A stretch of DNA of 64,000 bases from Terriglobia bacterium (lineage in GTDB: Bacteria; Acidobacteriota; Terriglobia; Terriglobales; Acidobacteriaceae). Under the pieces are notes generated by a model. It was not told the DNA's origin, ran no database searches, and worked only from the letters and a program-made list of their open reading frames with translations. Shown piece by piece: positions 9,628-17,879 of the stretch (position 1 is the stretch's first letter; each line of letters starts with the position of its first letter). The stretch covers positions 124,001-188,000 of the forward strand of contig JAIQGL010000010.1 in assembly GCA_020072585.1 (NCBI GenBank), given 5' to 3'. The translations under genes and the position numbers were made by a program.

Positions 9628-10596
9628 ATGGCCAGCAACCCGAAGGACGAGATTCTGCATGACCACAACCATGATGGCATTGATCGCCGCGGCTTTTTAA
9701 AGTGCATGGCCTGGGCAGGCACCGGCGCCTTTTGCGTGATGCAAGGCGGCGTGCTCAAGTCATACAGCCTGAGCGCATTTTCCGGGCTCAAGGAAAAACA
9801 AATGAAAGGCGAGCTCAGTTTTGTTCAGATCAGTGACAGTCATATGGGCTTCAACAAGCCGGCCAACACTGATGTGGCAGGCACGCTTAAGGCTGCCATT
9901 GACAAGATCAACGCTCTGCCAAAAGCGCCCAGCTTTATTCTCCATACCGGTGACATCACTCATCTCTCAAAACCGGAAGAGTTTGATGGCGTGGATCAAC
10001 TGCTGAAAAACGCCAGCGCCAAAGACGTGTTCTACGTTCCCGGCGAACATGACGTAATTGGCGACGATGGCAAACAATATCTTGAACGCTACGGTAAGAA
10101 CGCCAAAGGTGCGGGATGGTACAGCTTTGATCAAAAAGGCGTCCACTTTATCGGACTGGTCAATGTGATGAACCTGAAGGCCGGAGGACTGGGCAGCCTG
10201 GGCAAAGAACAACTGGAATGGATAGAAAGCGATGTGAAGCACCTTTCCAAGAGCACCCCAATCGTGGTGTTTGCGCACATCCCGCTGTGGAGCGTTTATC
10301 CGGAATGGGGCTGGGGGACTGACGACAGCGCGCAGGCACTCTCTTACTTGAAGAAATTCGGATCCGTCACCGTCTTGAACGGACATATCCATCAGACGAT
10401 GCAAAAAGTGGAAGGCAATGTTACTTTCCACACGGCGGCCTCCACGGCATTTCCCCAGCCCAAGCCAGGATCAGCGCCGTCCCCCGGGCCAATGAAGGTC
10501 CCGGCTGAACAACTGCGAAGTGTTTTGGGCATACGGGACGTGAACTACGTTGCCGGTCAACATGCGCTGGCCGTGGTGGATTCAAGCCTGGAATAA
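9628..10596 (+). CDS. Tat-exported metallophosphoesterase
   Basis: A 322-residue calcineurin-like phosphoesterase. The N-terminus carries a twin-arginine signal, DRRGFLKCMAWAGTGAF (Arg20-Arg21), so it is exported folded. Metal-binding motifs follow in order: D-x-H (ISDSHMG, D70/H72), GDITH, GEHD (the usual GNHD with Glu for Asn), AHIPL and GHIH. Substrate is unknown; such enzymes cleave phosphomono- or diesters. The ribosome site AAGGAGGAACGA lies directly before the ATG. It is the first gene of a rightward operon with a cupredoxin, DUF2231 protein, ECF sigma factor and anti-sigma factor. The Asn-to-Glu change in the third motif is worth noting because the Asn normally ligates metal. Confidence 0.88.
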   Translation: MASNPKDEILHDHNHDGIDRRGFLKCMAWAGTGAFCVMQGGVLKSYSLSAFSGLKEKQMKGELSFVQISDSHMGFNKPANTDVAGTLKAAIDKINALPKAPSFILHTGDITHLSKPEEFDGVDQLLKNASAKDVFYVPGEHDVIGDDGKQYLERYGKNAKGAGWYSFDQKGVHFIGLVNVMNLKAGGLGSLGKEQLEWIESDVKHLSKSTPIVVFAHIPLWSVYPEWGWGTDDSAQALSYLKKFGSVTVLNGHIHQTMQKVEGNVTFHTAASTAFPQPKPGSAPSPGPMKVPAEQLRSVLGIRDVNYVAGQHALAVVDSSLE

Positions 10597-10643
10597 AATT
10601 TCCGAACGTCAACCAATAGAACAGAAACCAAGGAGCAGTAAAA

Positions 10644-10997
10644 GTGAAAAGGTCTATTTGCAGATTGGGTATCGCGGGGCTCGTCATCATTCTTTTGATG
10701 GTGGCGGGCCGTGCAAAAAATTCCGGCTTTACCGCCATGGAAGAAAAGCCGCCAGCGGAAATCAAGATCGATAATTTTGTCTTCTCGCCCAGCACCCTCA
10801 CGGTACCAGCAGGCAGCACGGTGCGCTGGACGAACCACGACGACATTCCGCACAATGTTGTCAGCGACGACAAGAGTATCAAATCAAAAGTGATGGATAC
10901 CGACGAGAGCTTCAGCTACACGTTTGCCAAACCGGGCACTTATAACTACTTTTGCTCAATCCATCCTAAGATGACGGGCAAGATCGTGGTTCAGTAG
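10644..10997 (+). CDS. Plastocyanin-like cupredoxin, exported
   Basis: A 117-residue type-1 copper protein beginning at GTG after the ribosome site AAGGAG. A signal segment (LGIAGLVIILLMVAGRA) precedes the cupredoxin fold; the strand FSPSTLTVPAGSTVRWTNHD is the family hallmark. All four copper ligands are present: H70 (DIPHNVV), C104 (YFCSIHPKM), H107 and M110. It should transfer electrons or carry copper in the periplasm. It lies 47 bases after the phosphoesterase and one base before the DUF2231 gene, so it belongs to the same operon. Confidence 0.9.
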   Translation: MKRSICRLGIAGLVIILLMVAGRAKNSGFTAMEEKPPAEIKIDNFVFSPSTLTVPAGSTVRWTNHDDIPHNVVSDDKSIKSKVMDTDESFSYTFAKPGTYNYFCSIHPKMTGKIVVQ

Positions 10998-10998
10998 G

Positions 10999-11451
10999 AT
11001 GGCCATGAACCCTTTCGATCTTAAATCTGTCCTGCTGGCGCGGCATGCGCAACACGTGGTGCTCATACACTTTCCCATCGCGTTGTTTCTGGCCGGTGTG
11101 GCTTTTGATTTTGCCGGGCGATGGAAGCATGACGCCATACTTACCGCAGTTGCGTATTACAACATGACGCTGGCTGCCATTACATCTTTGCCCGTGGTGG
11201 CCACCGGGTTGATGGCGTGGCGCTGGCAGCTTGAGGGCCAGCGGCTTAAAGGAATATTGCTTCAGCATCTGGTCCTGGGCTTGTCTGCAAGCGCCCTGAT
11301 CTGGCTGGTATGGTGCATCCATTTTTATGCCCGCAGGCATGCACGCACCCCTTCGAATTACCGGCTTCCTCTGGAAGCCCTTGCTACCGTCCTGGTGGCG
11401 ATCACAGCACATCTGGGCGGATTTCTGAGTGGCGTTAACGCGCCTGTATGA
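10999..11451 (+). CDS. DUF2231 integral membrane protein
   Basis: A 150-residue protein with four hydrophobic segments (about 20-38, 46-72, 84-106, 125-142). The sequence HFPIALFLAGVAFDF near the start and TAHLGGFLSGVNAP at the end are DUF2231 signatures; the conserved His residues (H17, H24, H137) could bind haem or metal, which would fit the adjacent cupredoxin, but this is inference. It starts one base after the cupredoxin stop, so translation is probably coupled. Function unknown. Confidence 0.82.
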   Translation: MAMNPFDLKSVLLARHAQHVVLIHFPIALFLAGVAFDFAGRWKHDAILTAVAYYNMTLAAITSLPVVATGLMAWRWQLEGQRLKGILLQHLVLGLSASALIWLVWCIHFYARRHARTPSNYRLPLEALATVLVAITAHLGGFLSGVNAPV

Positions 11452-11508
11452 AACGGGTCTGAATAAACGCGCTCAAGCAAGAAAAACGCAGGCAAGAGGA
11501 ATAGAATC

Positions 11509-12084
11509 ATGGCCGCAACAGTTATTACCAGAGGAAACGTGAGCGGCCTGGGAAGCAAGGATTTTGAGCGATTGGCGGTCCCGTTGCTGGACGGGTTATT
11601 CAACTTTGCCTGCTGGCTGAGCGGTGACCCGGACGAGGCACGCGATCTGGTGCAGGAGACGTTCGTCAAATCGCTCAAGGGCTTCTCTTCTTTTCGCGAA
11701 GGCACAAACTTTCGCGCATGGATGTTCAGGATCCTGCGTAATACGTTCCTGACCAGCAGGACAGGGTTGGAACGGCGCAATACCCAGCAGGAAGACGAAG
11801 ACGGCTTTGAAGAAAGCTACGTCAGCGGGGAAACGCCGGAGATCGCGCTGATTCGCCGCGCGGACACGGAGCTGGTGCAGGCCGCGATTACTCAACTGGC
11901 GCCCGCCTTCCAGGAAGTCATCTTGCTCGCCGACCTGGAAGAGATGAAATATCAGGAAGTGGCTGAGGCGCTGGATATACCGATCGGCACAGTGATGTCA
12001 CGGTTGGCGCGCGCAAGACGGCAGATTCGCAACCATATTGTTGCGGCTGCGGGTAAAAAGAAGATTGTAGGTATAAGGTCATGA
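11509..12084 (+). CDS. ECF-type RNA polymerase sigma factor
   Basis: A 191-residue sigma-70 family protein with region 2 (GLFNFACWLSGDPDEARDLVQETF, FRAWMFRILRN) and region 4 (LAPAFQEVILLADLEEMKYQ then EVAEALDIPIGTVMSRLARARRQ, a helix-turn-helix). Regions 1.1 and 3 are absent, so it is extracytoplasmic-function type. The stop codon overlaps the ATG of the anti-sigma gene by four bases (ATGA), a typical coupling. The sigma factor probably controls its own operon in response to a periplasmic redox or copper signal; this is inferred from the operon content. Confidence 0.92.
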   Translation: MAATVITRGNVSGLGSKDFERLAVPLLDGLFNFACWLSGDPDEARDLVQETFVKSLKGFSSFREGTNFRAWMFRILRNTFLTSRTGLERRNTQQEDEDGFEESYVSGETPEIALIRRADTELVQAAITQLAPAFQEVILLADLEEMKYQEVAEALDIPIGTVMSRLARARRQIRNHIVAAAGKKKIVGIRS

Positions 12085-12815
12085 ACTGCCAATGGCGGGA
12101 AAAAGTCGGTCCCTACGTTGATGGCGAATTGGAGCCTTCCGTGCAGCAAGCCGTTGCCGACCATCTGCAAAGCTGTGCGGATTGCTCGGCTGCGGCGGCG
12201 GAGCAGCAGGAGATCAAGAAAGCGGTGCGCGTGGCCGGCAAGCGCTTCAGCGCGCCGCCGGAGTTGTACGCCAGCGTACGCAAACAGATCCACCCGGGCG
12301 GAAACGTATGGCCCTGGTGGAAATTCAGTGCGATCGCGGCAGCCTTGATTGTTGTCGCCGCGCTAAGCTTTGCATGGTTCACACGCGCGCGCACTGAAAA
12401 TGCGGTGGTGGCACAATTGATTGACCAGCACGTGACCATGCTGGCCAGCGCCAATCCGGTGGACGTGATTTCCAGCAACAAGCACGTGGTCAAGCCCTGG
12501 TTCCAGGGAAAACTGTCTTTTACGTTTAATCCGCCAGAGTTGGCAGCGGATTCGCCGTTTACGCTGCTTGGCGGCAAATTGGTTTACACGCAACACTACC
12601 CCGGCGCGGAGCTGGTCTATCAGGTACGCCAACACAAGATTTCTGTTTTTATTTTCCAGGCGCGTGATGTCCGTGGCGAACCTTCCGCCACGGACCAGAC
12701 TTTTACCGTAAAGGGCTGGCAACAGGGCGGACTTCAGTACTATGTGGTGACGGATGCCGCCCGGGAAGACGCCGACCGGCTCGCCGCGATCTTTAAGGAC
12801 GCGAACCAGCAATGA
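12081..12815 (+). CDS. Zinc-finger anti-sigma factor, membrane-anchored
   Basis: A 244-residue protein whose N-terminus holds the zf-HC2 anti-sigma zinc finger (YVDGELEPSVQQAVADHL followed by QSCADC, the H-x3-C-x2-C pattern). One transmembrane helix (about 79-94, FSAIAAALIVVAALSFAW) separates it from a roughly 145-residue periplasmic domain with no family I can name. It overlaps the sigma gene by ATGA, so it should sequester that ECF sigma factor in the cytoplasm and release it on a periplasmic cue. Confidence 0.88.
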   Translation: MNCQWREKVGPYVDGELEPSVQQAVADHLQSCADCSAAAAEQQEIKKAVRVAGKRFSAPPELYASVRKQIHPGGNVWPWWKFSAIAAALIVVAALSFAWFTRARTENAVVAQLIDQHVTMLASANPVDVISSNKHVVKPWFQGKLSFTFNPPELAADSPFTLLGGKLVYTQHYPGAELVYQVRQHKISVFIFQARDVRGEPSATDQTFTVKGWQQGGLQYYVVTDAAREDADRLAAIFKDANQQ

Positions 12816-12830
12816 AGCGCCATTCTGCGG

Positions 12831-13352
12831 CTATTCTTTGCCCGTCGGTTTCGACGGTCCCTTAGGCACCACGGAACTGACCTTGGATACATAGCGGTTG
12901 GCCAGCTTCCATGTGTCTCCATCTTTCTTCCACAGGTCCACAACAAAAAAGTCTCCGCTATCGGCAATGCCCTTATGAGTGGCCTCCTGAGGGCGGTCAA
13001 ACTTAACAACCGCGGCATTCCCCAAATCTGCTACGGACATCTGACGTACACCAAAATTCTTGAGGATGTAATCCTTGGCCATCACCGAGTCCAGCCAGTC
13101 ATCGCCTGGCAGCCGATCGGCATTGGGCATATCGATGGCGAAGTCGTCCGTCAGCATGGCTTGCAATCCGGCCTTATCTTTTTTGCGCACCGCTTCAAGC
13201 AATTGAATTTCCAGATTGCTAAATATTGTGACCTGCCTGGTTGCGGTGATGATCCGGGGATTCAGTTTAGGTTTCACCGGCTCTTGGGCCGTCGCGAAAA
13301 TGGTAACTGCAATCAGGGCTGATAATAAACTTCCTCTAAAGTAACTCGGCAT
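12831..13352 (-). CDS. Exported NTF2-like (SnoaL/DUF4440) protein
   Basis: A 173-residue protein with a signal segment (LLSALIAVTIFATAQ) and a DUF4440/SnoaL-like cone fold: EIQLLEAVRKKDKAGLQAML, DDFAIDMPNADRLPGDDWL, and the closing strand GDFFVVDLWKKDGDTWKLAN. Such proteins bind small ligands or act as diverse enzymes; nothing here identifies which. It is convergent with the anti-sigma gene, 15 bases away. GAGGAG lies 11 bases before the ATG. Confidence 0.8.
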   Translation of the reverse strand: MPSYFRGSLLSALIAVTIFATAQEPVKPKLNPRIITATRQVTIFSNLEIQLLEAVRKKDKAGLQAMLTDDFAIDMPNADRLPGDDWLDSVMAKDYILKNFGVRQMSVADLGNAAVVKFDRPQEATHKGIADSGDFFVVDLWKKDGDTWKLANRYVSKVSSVVPKGPSKPTGKE

Positions 13353-13397
13353 GTTTCAGCATTCTCCTCGGGTAATCATTCTGACTTTCAGAAGAAA

Positions 13398-13421
13398 AGC
13401 CGCCCAGCGGACTGGACGGCT
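13398..13421 (-). terminator. Intrinsic terminator of exordium-like gene 1
   Basis: Read leftward the RNA forms an 8-pair stem (AGCCGTCC with GGGCGGCT, one G-U pair) with an 8-base loop, followed by TTTTCTTC. It lies 23 bases after the stop codon at 13444. Confidence 0.7.
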
Positions 13422-13443
13422 CTTTGCAGAATGTAATGAAAGT

Positions 13444-14403
13444 TTACTGGAACGTTCCGCCCAGAGTCTGGTCGCAACCGCCACCGCGGCTGTTTTCCCA
13501 GTTCATCTGAAGGAGGAAGTTGAGACCGCCCAAGGTCTGGTTGAAGTGAGATCCGTTGGCAGCGGTCGATGTGGTGCCAAAGCGGAAGTTGCACTTGTCG
13601 GCATTCTCCTGGCCGCTGGAATCAAACCAGGCATTGAGGTCAGGATCAGAAATGGCTTCTTCTGTCTCGTGCGCAATCACGTTGGCCATTCCATCGGCGC
13701 CACCGCCGCTTCCGGCAGTGCTGTTAGGGCCAGTGGTCTGGGCTTCGCAGCCGGAGGGACACTGGTCAACATTTCCGATAAAGGCCCACTTAATGTCGGC
13801 GCCGTTGAGCGTTTGACGGGTGTGGAAGCCGCAGAACTGGGTGCAGAATCCGCTCTCTTTAACGTCTGATGAGGTCAGGAACAGATACACACCGCTGGCA
13901 TCGGTAGGCAGGTTGCCGCTGGTGAGCTGGGCAGAGATGGCCGACGAAATCCTGCTATTCCTGAGCCTCGTGCCCTGGGAGCCCGAATCAAAAACTTCCT
14001 TGACCAGGGTCATCGCGCCGCTGACGTTTCCGGTGGCGTCGCCGTAGGTAGAATTGATTTTCTCGTAGCCGCTGTTGCTGAGACCTCCGATGAGAGTCTC
14101 AATGATGGTGCGCGTGGCGGCAGTATTAGAGCCTGTGCCATTCCAGTTGCCGTACCAGATGATGTAGATCGGTACAGTACCTTTCAGGACCGGGCCGCCG
14201 TTATAGTTGATGCCGTTGCCGGTGACCACCGCCTGCCCGGTGGGTCCTGCTGCCACAGCAGCAGCGCTGCCGTCGCCGTTGGGGACGTTCTTCATTCCAT
14301 CGGGAGCACTTCCTTCGCGCACCTTCTGTGCCACCAGAAAATTCGCTGCCAGGAGGACGAAAAGAAAGGCTAGCGCATATTTCATTTTTCCAAGAGTTTT
14401 CAT
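13444..14403 (-). CDS. Exordium-like secreted protein 1 with HExxE motif
   Basis: A 319-residue exported protein. The start at 14403 is chosen because it follows TGAGGTCA, a ribosome site shared in position with the paralogue downstream, and gives a clean signal peptide (ALAFLFVLLAANFLVAQ). The body has the IYIIWYGNWNGTG strand typical of phosphate-induced/EXORDIUM-like proteins, conserved Cys pairs (C187/C191 around H194, C215/C219), and HETEEAISDPD at residues 245-255. That HE..E...DP pattern resembles metal-binding segments of secreted peptidase-like proteins, so a hydrolase role is possible but not shown. The plant EXORDIUM family has a growth-linked cell-wall role; no function can be transferred here. 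Confidence 0.78.
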   Translation of the reverse strand: MKTLGKMKYALAFLFVLLAANFLVAQKVREGSAPDGMKNVPNGDGSAAAVAAGPTGQAVVTGNGINYNGGPVLKGTVPIYIIWYGNWNGTGSNTAATRTIIETLIGGLSNSGYEKINSTYGDATGNVSGAMTLVKEVFDSGSQGTRLRNSRISSAISAQLTSGNLPTDASGVYLFLTSSDVKESGFCTQFCGFHTRQTLNGADIKWAFIGNVDQCPSGCEAQTTGPNSTAGSGGGADGMANVIAHETEEAISDPDLNAWFDSSGQENADKCNFRFGTTSTAANGSHFNQTLGGLNFLLQMNWENSRGGGCDQTLGGTFQ

Positions 14404-14695
14404 CTTGCATGACCTCATTATCTTAATTTGCTGCGTTCTGCTGAATACAGAAGAAGCCGGAAAAATTGTTGGCCGAGAATGAATAATGGCTGATCCCTGA
14501 TTCGCGGCGCCCCGGAATCGGTAGAGCAGATTGCCGGAGAGACTATCACGGCTGCGGGCTGGGCACAATCACGATTCTCGCTGTCGTCGCTAGCAACGTC
14601 GCATTCTGCAAAAAGATTAAAAAACGCAAATTTATCGATTTTTATCTTCCCTAATCGGTATTTTGCATCTGGTTATAGTCGACAACCACAAAAAA
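14404..14695. other. Leader and promoter region of exordium-like gene 1
   Basis: About 290 bases before the terminator of the upstream paralogue. The segment next to the gene shares blocks with the leader of the paralogue: reverse-strand CGGCTTCTTCTGT (14447-14459), ACGCAGCA and TGAGGTCA, so both genes keep a homologous 5' leader of about 70 bases. The remainder shows no gene. Confidence 0.5.
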
Positions 14696-14720
14696 CAGGG
14701 CCGCCGTGGAGACGGCCCTG
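14696..14720 (-). terminator. Intrinsic terminator of exordium-like gene 2
   Basis: An 8-pair stem, CAGGGCCG with CGGCCCTG, and a 9-base loop, followed in leftward transcription by six T residues (A run at 14690-14695). It lies just after the stop codon at 14729. Confidence 0.8.
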
Positions 14721-14728
14721 AATGTTGT

Positions 14729-15739
14729 TTAGAGGTGCTGAGCGCAAGCGCCGGCGCCTGAGTTACGCCAGTTCTGTTGGAGGAGGTAATCATTGCCGCC
14801 AAAAGACTGGTTGAACTTGGCAGCAGCCGCTTTCCCTGCCGCGCTGCAAATGCTGGTGGATGTGCAGGTGGAAGTTGTGCCGAAATTAAAGTTGCACTTA
14901 TCGGCGTTTTCCTGGCCGCTGGAATCAAACCAAGCATTCAGGTCAGGATCAGAAATGGCTTCTTCCAGCTCGTGCGAGATGACGTTTGCCATACCGTCAA
15001 TGCCGCCCTGGCCAGATACGGGGCTGTTGGGGCCGGTCGTTTGGGATTCGCAGCCTGAGGGGCAGCGATCTACGTTGCCGACGAATGAGTACTTCACGTC
15101 CGTTCCGCCGAGCGAAGCATGGGTGTGGAAGCCACAATACTGCGTGCAGAAGCCCGAGGTCTCATTGATGTTAGAAGAACTCAATACAAAATAGACGCCA
15201 TTGGAATCCCGGGGAAGTGCGCCTGAGCTGATCGCATTGTTGACGGTTGTCCGCAGGCTGGTATCGGTCAAGTTGGTTGAGCTGCTGACGATCGTGCTGC
15301 CGCCAAAACGCACGTTTCCAGTCACGTTGCCGGTAGTGTCACCATAAGTGCTGTTGACGAGCTCGAGAGCAGAGCCGCCGATGGTGCCGAGGAAATGCTC
15401 GATCGCGCTGCGTGTGGCAGCCGTGTTCGATCCGGTACCATTCCAGTTTCCATACCAGATTACGTACACATTGGGCGTGCCCTTCATCACGGGGCCGTTG
15501 TGATAATTAATGCCATGGCCTGTTGAAACGGCCTGACCAATGGGGCCGGGAACAGCGGGCAATGCCTGATTTGGATTGCCACGGTGGCTGTGGGTGATAT
15601 CGTCAGGCACCGGGTCCATCGCCGTCTGGCCCGGGTTATCAACATGCTGCTTGACTGCCTGGGCCATCAAGAAATTGGCGGCCAAAAGCATGAAAAGGAA
15701 AACTGATGCAAATCTAATCTTTCCCTGGGGAAGTTTCAT
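14729..15739 (-). CDS. Exordium-like secreted protein 2 with HExxE motif
   Basis: A 336-residue paralogue of the protein at 13444. The start at 15739 follows GTGAGGTCA at the same distance as in the other copy, and the upstream open frame up to 16072 is not needed. Signal segment FASVFLFMLLAANFLMAQ; then the shared VYVIWYGNWNGTGSNTAATR block, paired Cys in GFCTQYCGFHTH and DRCPSGCESQ, and HELEEAISDPD, followed by LNAWFDSSGQENADKCNF. It carries an extra Cys-rich insertion before the C-terminus (TSTCTSTSICSAAGKAAAAK). Exported; substrate or partner unknown. Confidence 0.78.
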   Translation of the reverse strand: MKLPQGKIRFASVFLFMLLAANFLMAQAVKQHVDNPGQTAMDPVPDDITHSHRGNPNQALPAVPGPIGQAVSTGHGINYHNGPVMKGTPNVYVIWYGNWNGTGSNTAATRSAIEHFLGTIGGSALELVNSTYGDTTGNVTGNVRFGGSTIVSSSTNLTDTSLRTTVNNAISSGALPRDSNGVYFVLSSSNINETSGFCTQYCGFHTHASLGGTDVKYSFVGNVDRCPSGCESQTTGPNSPVSGQGGIDGMANVISHELEEAISDPDLNAWFDSSGQENADKCNFNFGTTSTCTSTSICSAAGKAAAAKFNQSFGGNDYLLQQNWRNSGAGACAQHL

Positions 15740-16145
15740 TACACTGACCTCACTGTTTTGTAGGATTGTGCTGCGTCTGTTTGAAAAAAGGAACAGAAGA
15801 AGCCGAGACTGCCTATGAATTGATTCACACGAATGACCTTCCCGTTTTTTATTCAGGTGTTGATATCCCACTGTTCGAAATGCTTGACGGCTCGCGCTAA
15901 AACCGGAAGTCAGCGTGCAATGTTGATGGAGTCTACTACGGCGAAGGGAACTCTCATTAAAAAAAAATAAATGTTCTGAATGCGGAACAAGAAAAAATTT
16001 TGATATTAAAATTTTTTCAAGCAATGCCGGCCAGGTTCCAGGCAAATGAGCACCCTTTGCGAACTGGACCACGCCTGTCAGACAACAAATGTTCGGAGAA
16101 AAACTTCACTCGCCGTCTATCCATGAAACTAATTCCGGGATTGGT
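15740..16145. other. Intergenic region downstream of the ubiquitin-like operon
   Basis: About 400 bases. It holds the leader of exordium-like gene 2 (reverse-strand CGGCTTCTTCTGT at 15793-15805) and an AT-rich stretch at 15955-16020 that could serve as its promoter. I do not see an intrinsic terminator for the leftward operon that ends at 16146. Confidence 0.45.
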
Positions 16146-16766
16146 TTAAGAAATTACGATCTTCTGTTCCCAGGGATCTTCGTCAGAACGAGGTGCGGCG
16201 CTGGGCTGCGCCTGAGAGGGAGTTCCAACCGGAGGCGGGATTTCTTGCGCGGCAGGCGTGGGCAGGGGTACCGACGCTGGTTCGGCTTGCGGTTGGTCCG
16301 CCAGCGGCGGAGCGATCGGTCGCGCATCCACGGGCAGCAGTTGGCTGTTTTGCGCGGCCCATTTTGCCGCCAGGCCGTTCAGCGGGCTCTTGGTGTTGTA
16401 CTCCTGATAAGAAATCATTCTTCCGATGCGGATAATGAGATCGTCCAGAGATTCTGAGGCGGCCCAGAAATCGCCGATGCAAACCGAACTGTCATCGAAA
16501 TTAGGATGAAAAACCGGCGTGAGCATGCGGCATTGCGGAGCGCGGCGCGGATAACCCAAAGAAAGATTGACCTCCAGCAGATGGTCATCGCGCTCCAGGA
16601 TGGCGCCATTGGGCGCCACGTACAGACCACGCACGAGATATTGAAAACGATACAGCTCGGGCGGCATTCCCGCCGTACCCACAATGCGGATCAAAGGCCA
16701 GCCGTTAAAGCGCTTGAATAGCGAATCGTGATCGAGCTTAAGGCGGCGAATTCTGGGTGACAACAT
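16146..16766 (-). CDS. E2 ubiquitin-conjugating-enzyme-like protein
   Basis: A 206-residue protein; the ATG at 16766 lies 7 bases after the DUF2752 stop. Residues 1-140 read as an E2 (UBC) fold: N-terminal helix RIRRLKLDHDSLFKRF, strands FQYLVRGLYV and DHLLEVNLSLGYPRRAPQCRM, then HPN (87-89) and, seven residues on, the candidate active-site Cys C96 in DDSSVCIGDFW, then the helix LDDLIIRIGRMI and SPLNGLAAKWAAQN, which matches the SPAN..AA.. helix of eukaryotic E2s. The HPN Asn, which stabilises the oxyanion in ubiquitin transfer, is present. A Pro/Ala/Gln-rich tail of about 65 residues follows. It is the last gene of the nine-gene operon and should receive the ubiquitin-like protein from the E1. 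Confidence 0.88.
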   Translation of the reverse strand: MLSPRIRRLKLDHDSLFKRFNGWPLIRIVGTAGMPPELYRFQYLVRGLYVAPNGAILERDDHLLEVNLSLGYPRRAPQCRMLTPVFHPNFDDSSVCIGDFWAASESLDDLIIRIGRMISYQEYNTKSPLNGLAAKWAAQNSQLLPVDARPIAPPLADQPQAEPASVPLPTPAAQEIPPPVGTPSQAQPSAAPRSDEDPWEQKIVIS

Positions 16767-16773
16767 AAGCGAC

Positions 16774-17154
16774 TCAAAAAGCGAACAGCGTATTTCTTGC
16801 AACGGTGAATAACAAGACAGTGACAACCAGACAAGCGACCAGTGCACGCGGGATTACCAGGCGCGGAAATTGATCATACCGCATCACGCGATAGGAGCAG
16901 TAGGCAATCCACAGGAAAGCAAATGGGGCCAGCACGGAAAACAAAGCGTTATAGTGAAGCGCGCTCTGCACGTCAAAGTGCAGAAGCGCATGCAACGCCC
17001 GCGTGGAGCCGCAGCCGGGACACAACCAGTGCGTTGTCGTATAGATTAGGCAACGGGGATAGAACCCGTACTCTGCCGGGGAAAACTTGTACACCACTGC
17101 CAGGCCGGCCAATATGGCGGCGGCTGCTGTCCCGGTAAGGATTCTCCGTTTCAT
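16774..17154 (-). CDS. DUF2752 membrane protein
   Basis: A 126-residue protein with three hydrophobic segments. HWLCPGCGSTRALHALLHFD is the DUF2752 signature (CPGCGSTRA), with a Cys pair and a following His. Function unknown in all members I know. The ATG at 17154 overlaps the stop of the GYF gene by one base (TAATG), so it is translated with that gene. An upstream in-frame start at 17190 would lie inside the preceding gene and is less likely. It is the eighth gene of the ubiquitin-like operon and may be a membrane partner or target. Confidence 0.82.
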   Translation of the reverse strand: MKRRILTGTAAAAILAGLAVVYKFSPAEYGFYPRCLIYTTTHWLCPGCGSTRALHALLHFDVQSALHYNALFSVLAPFAFLWIAYCSYRVMRYDQFPRLVIPRALVACLVVTVLLFTVARNTLFAF

Positions 17155-17864
17155 TAGCCCTGAGGTTGCAGAACTCCGCTTCTCTTCCATTCACTGATGC
17201 GGGAGAAGTGGTGCTGGAAATAGAAAACACCAAAGAAGAAAGTCATTACTCCATTCAGTTGCAGGTGAATGGGCTCCTGAATGTTGTAATAATCTTCAAG
17301 ATCGCCCTGCATCTGAAATAGTCCGACAAATAAAAGGACCAGACTCGACAGCAGCAACAACGCGCCCAGGGGACTGCCATCGTTCCTGGCCCCGGCGACG
17401 CCGGCGAACGAGAAACCGACAAAGGATGCGACCAGTGAAAGGATGACCAGGAGCAAGCCCTTGCTGTCTTGCCGGATTTTCCTGACATAGGCGGCTTCTA
17501 CAATGAGCCAGACGCAGTAAAACAGCCCGCACGTAACCAGGGAAATCACCAGGACCAATGCCCAGTGAAAATCCGGGGGCACCGGGCCGCCGGCGAATGG
17601 TGTTACAGTTTGTCCCCCATACATGGGCGCTCCGGTGTATACCGTTCCACCATAGACATTCGGAGTTCCGGGCATCTGCGCAGGCACGGCCGCAACGGGC
17701 ACTGGAATATTGCCTATCACTTGCGAGACCGGCACCCAATCCGTCATGCCTTCGCTGCGGGTCAGGTCGGTCATCAAGATACTTCCCTGACCGATATAAC
17801 GTTGCAAATCGGCCAGCGTGTACGGACCATACTCATTGAGTTCGCGTTGAATGTAATATTTCAT
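17154..17864 (-). CDS. GYF-domain membrane protein
   Basis: A 236-residue protein. Residues 1-50 form a bacterial GYF_2 domain (YYIQRELNEYGPYTLADLQR, then DWVPVSQ), a fold that binds proline-rich peptides. A Pro/Gly/Tyr linker follows, then about four hydrophobic helices, the first two of DUF4234-like form (ALVLVISLVTCGLFYCVWLI). Several operon partners have proline-rich tails (the E2, the JAB protein, the RING protein), which would be natural GYF ligands; this is inference. It starts 15 bases after the RING gene. Confidence 0.82.
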   Translation of the reverse strand: MKYYIQRELNEYGPYTLADLQRYIGQGSILMTDLTRSEGMTDWVPVSQVIGNIPVPVAAVPAQMPGTPNVYGGTVYTGAPMYGGQTVTPFAGGPVPPDFHWALVLVISLVTCGLFYCVWLIVEAAYVRKIRQDSKGLLLVILSLVASFVGFSFAGVAGARNDGSPLGALLLLSSLVLLFVGLFQMQGDLEDYYNIQEPIHLQLNGVMTFFFGVFYFQHHFSRISEWKRSGVLQPQG

Positions 17865-17879
17865 TCGTCATCCGGACAA

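Noticed and set aside
14404-14568. N-terminal extension of exordium-like protein 1
   Set aside because: The extension would bury the signal peptide; the shared ribosome site TGAGGTCA marks 14403.
15740-16072. N-terminal extension of exordium-like protein 2
   Set aside because: Same reason: conserved leader and ribosome site mark 15739.
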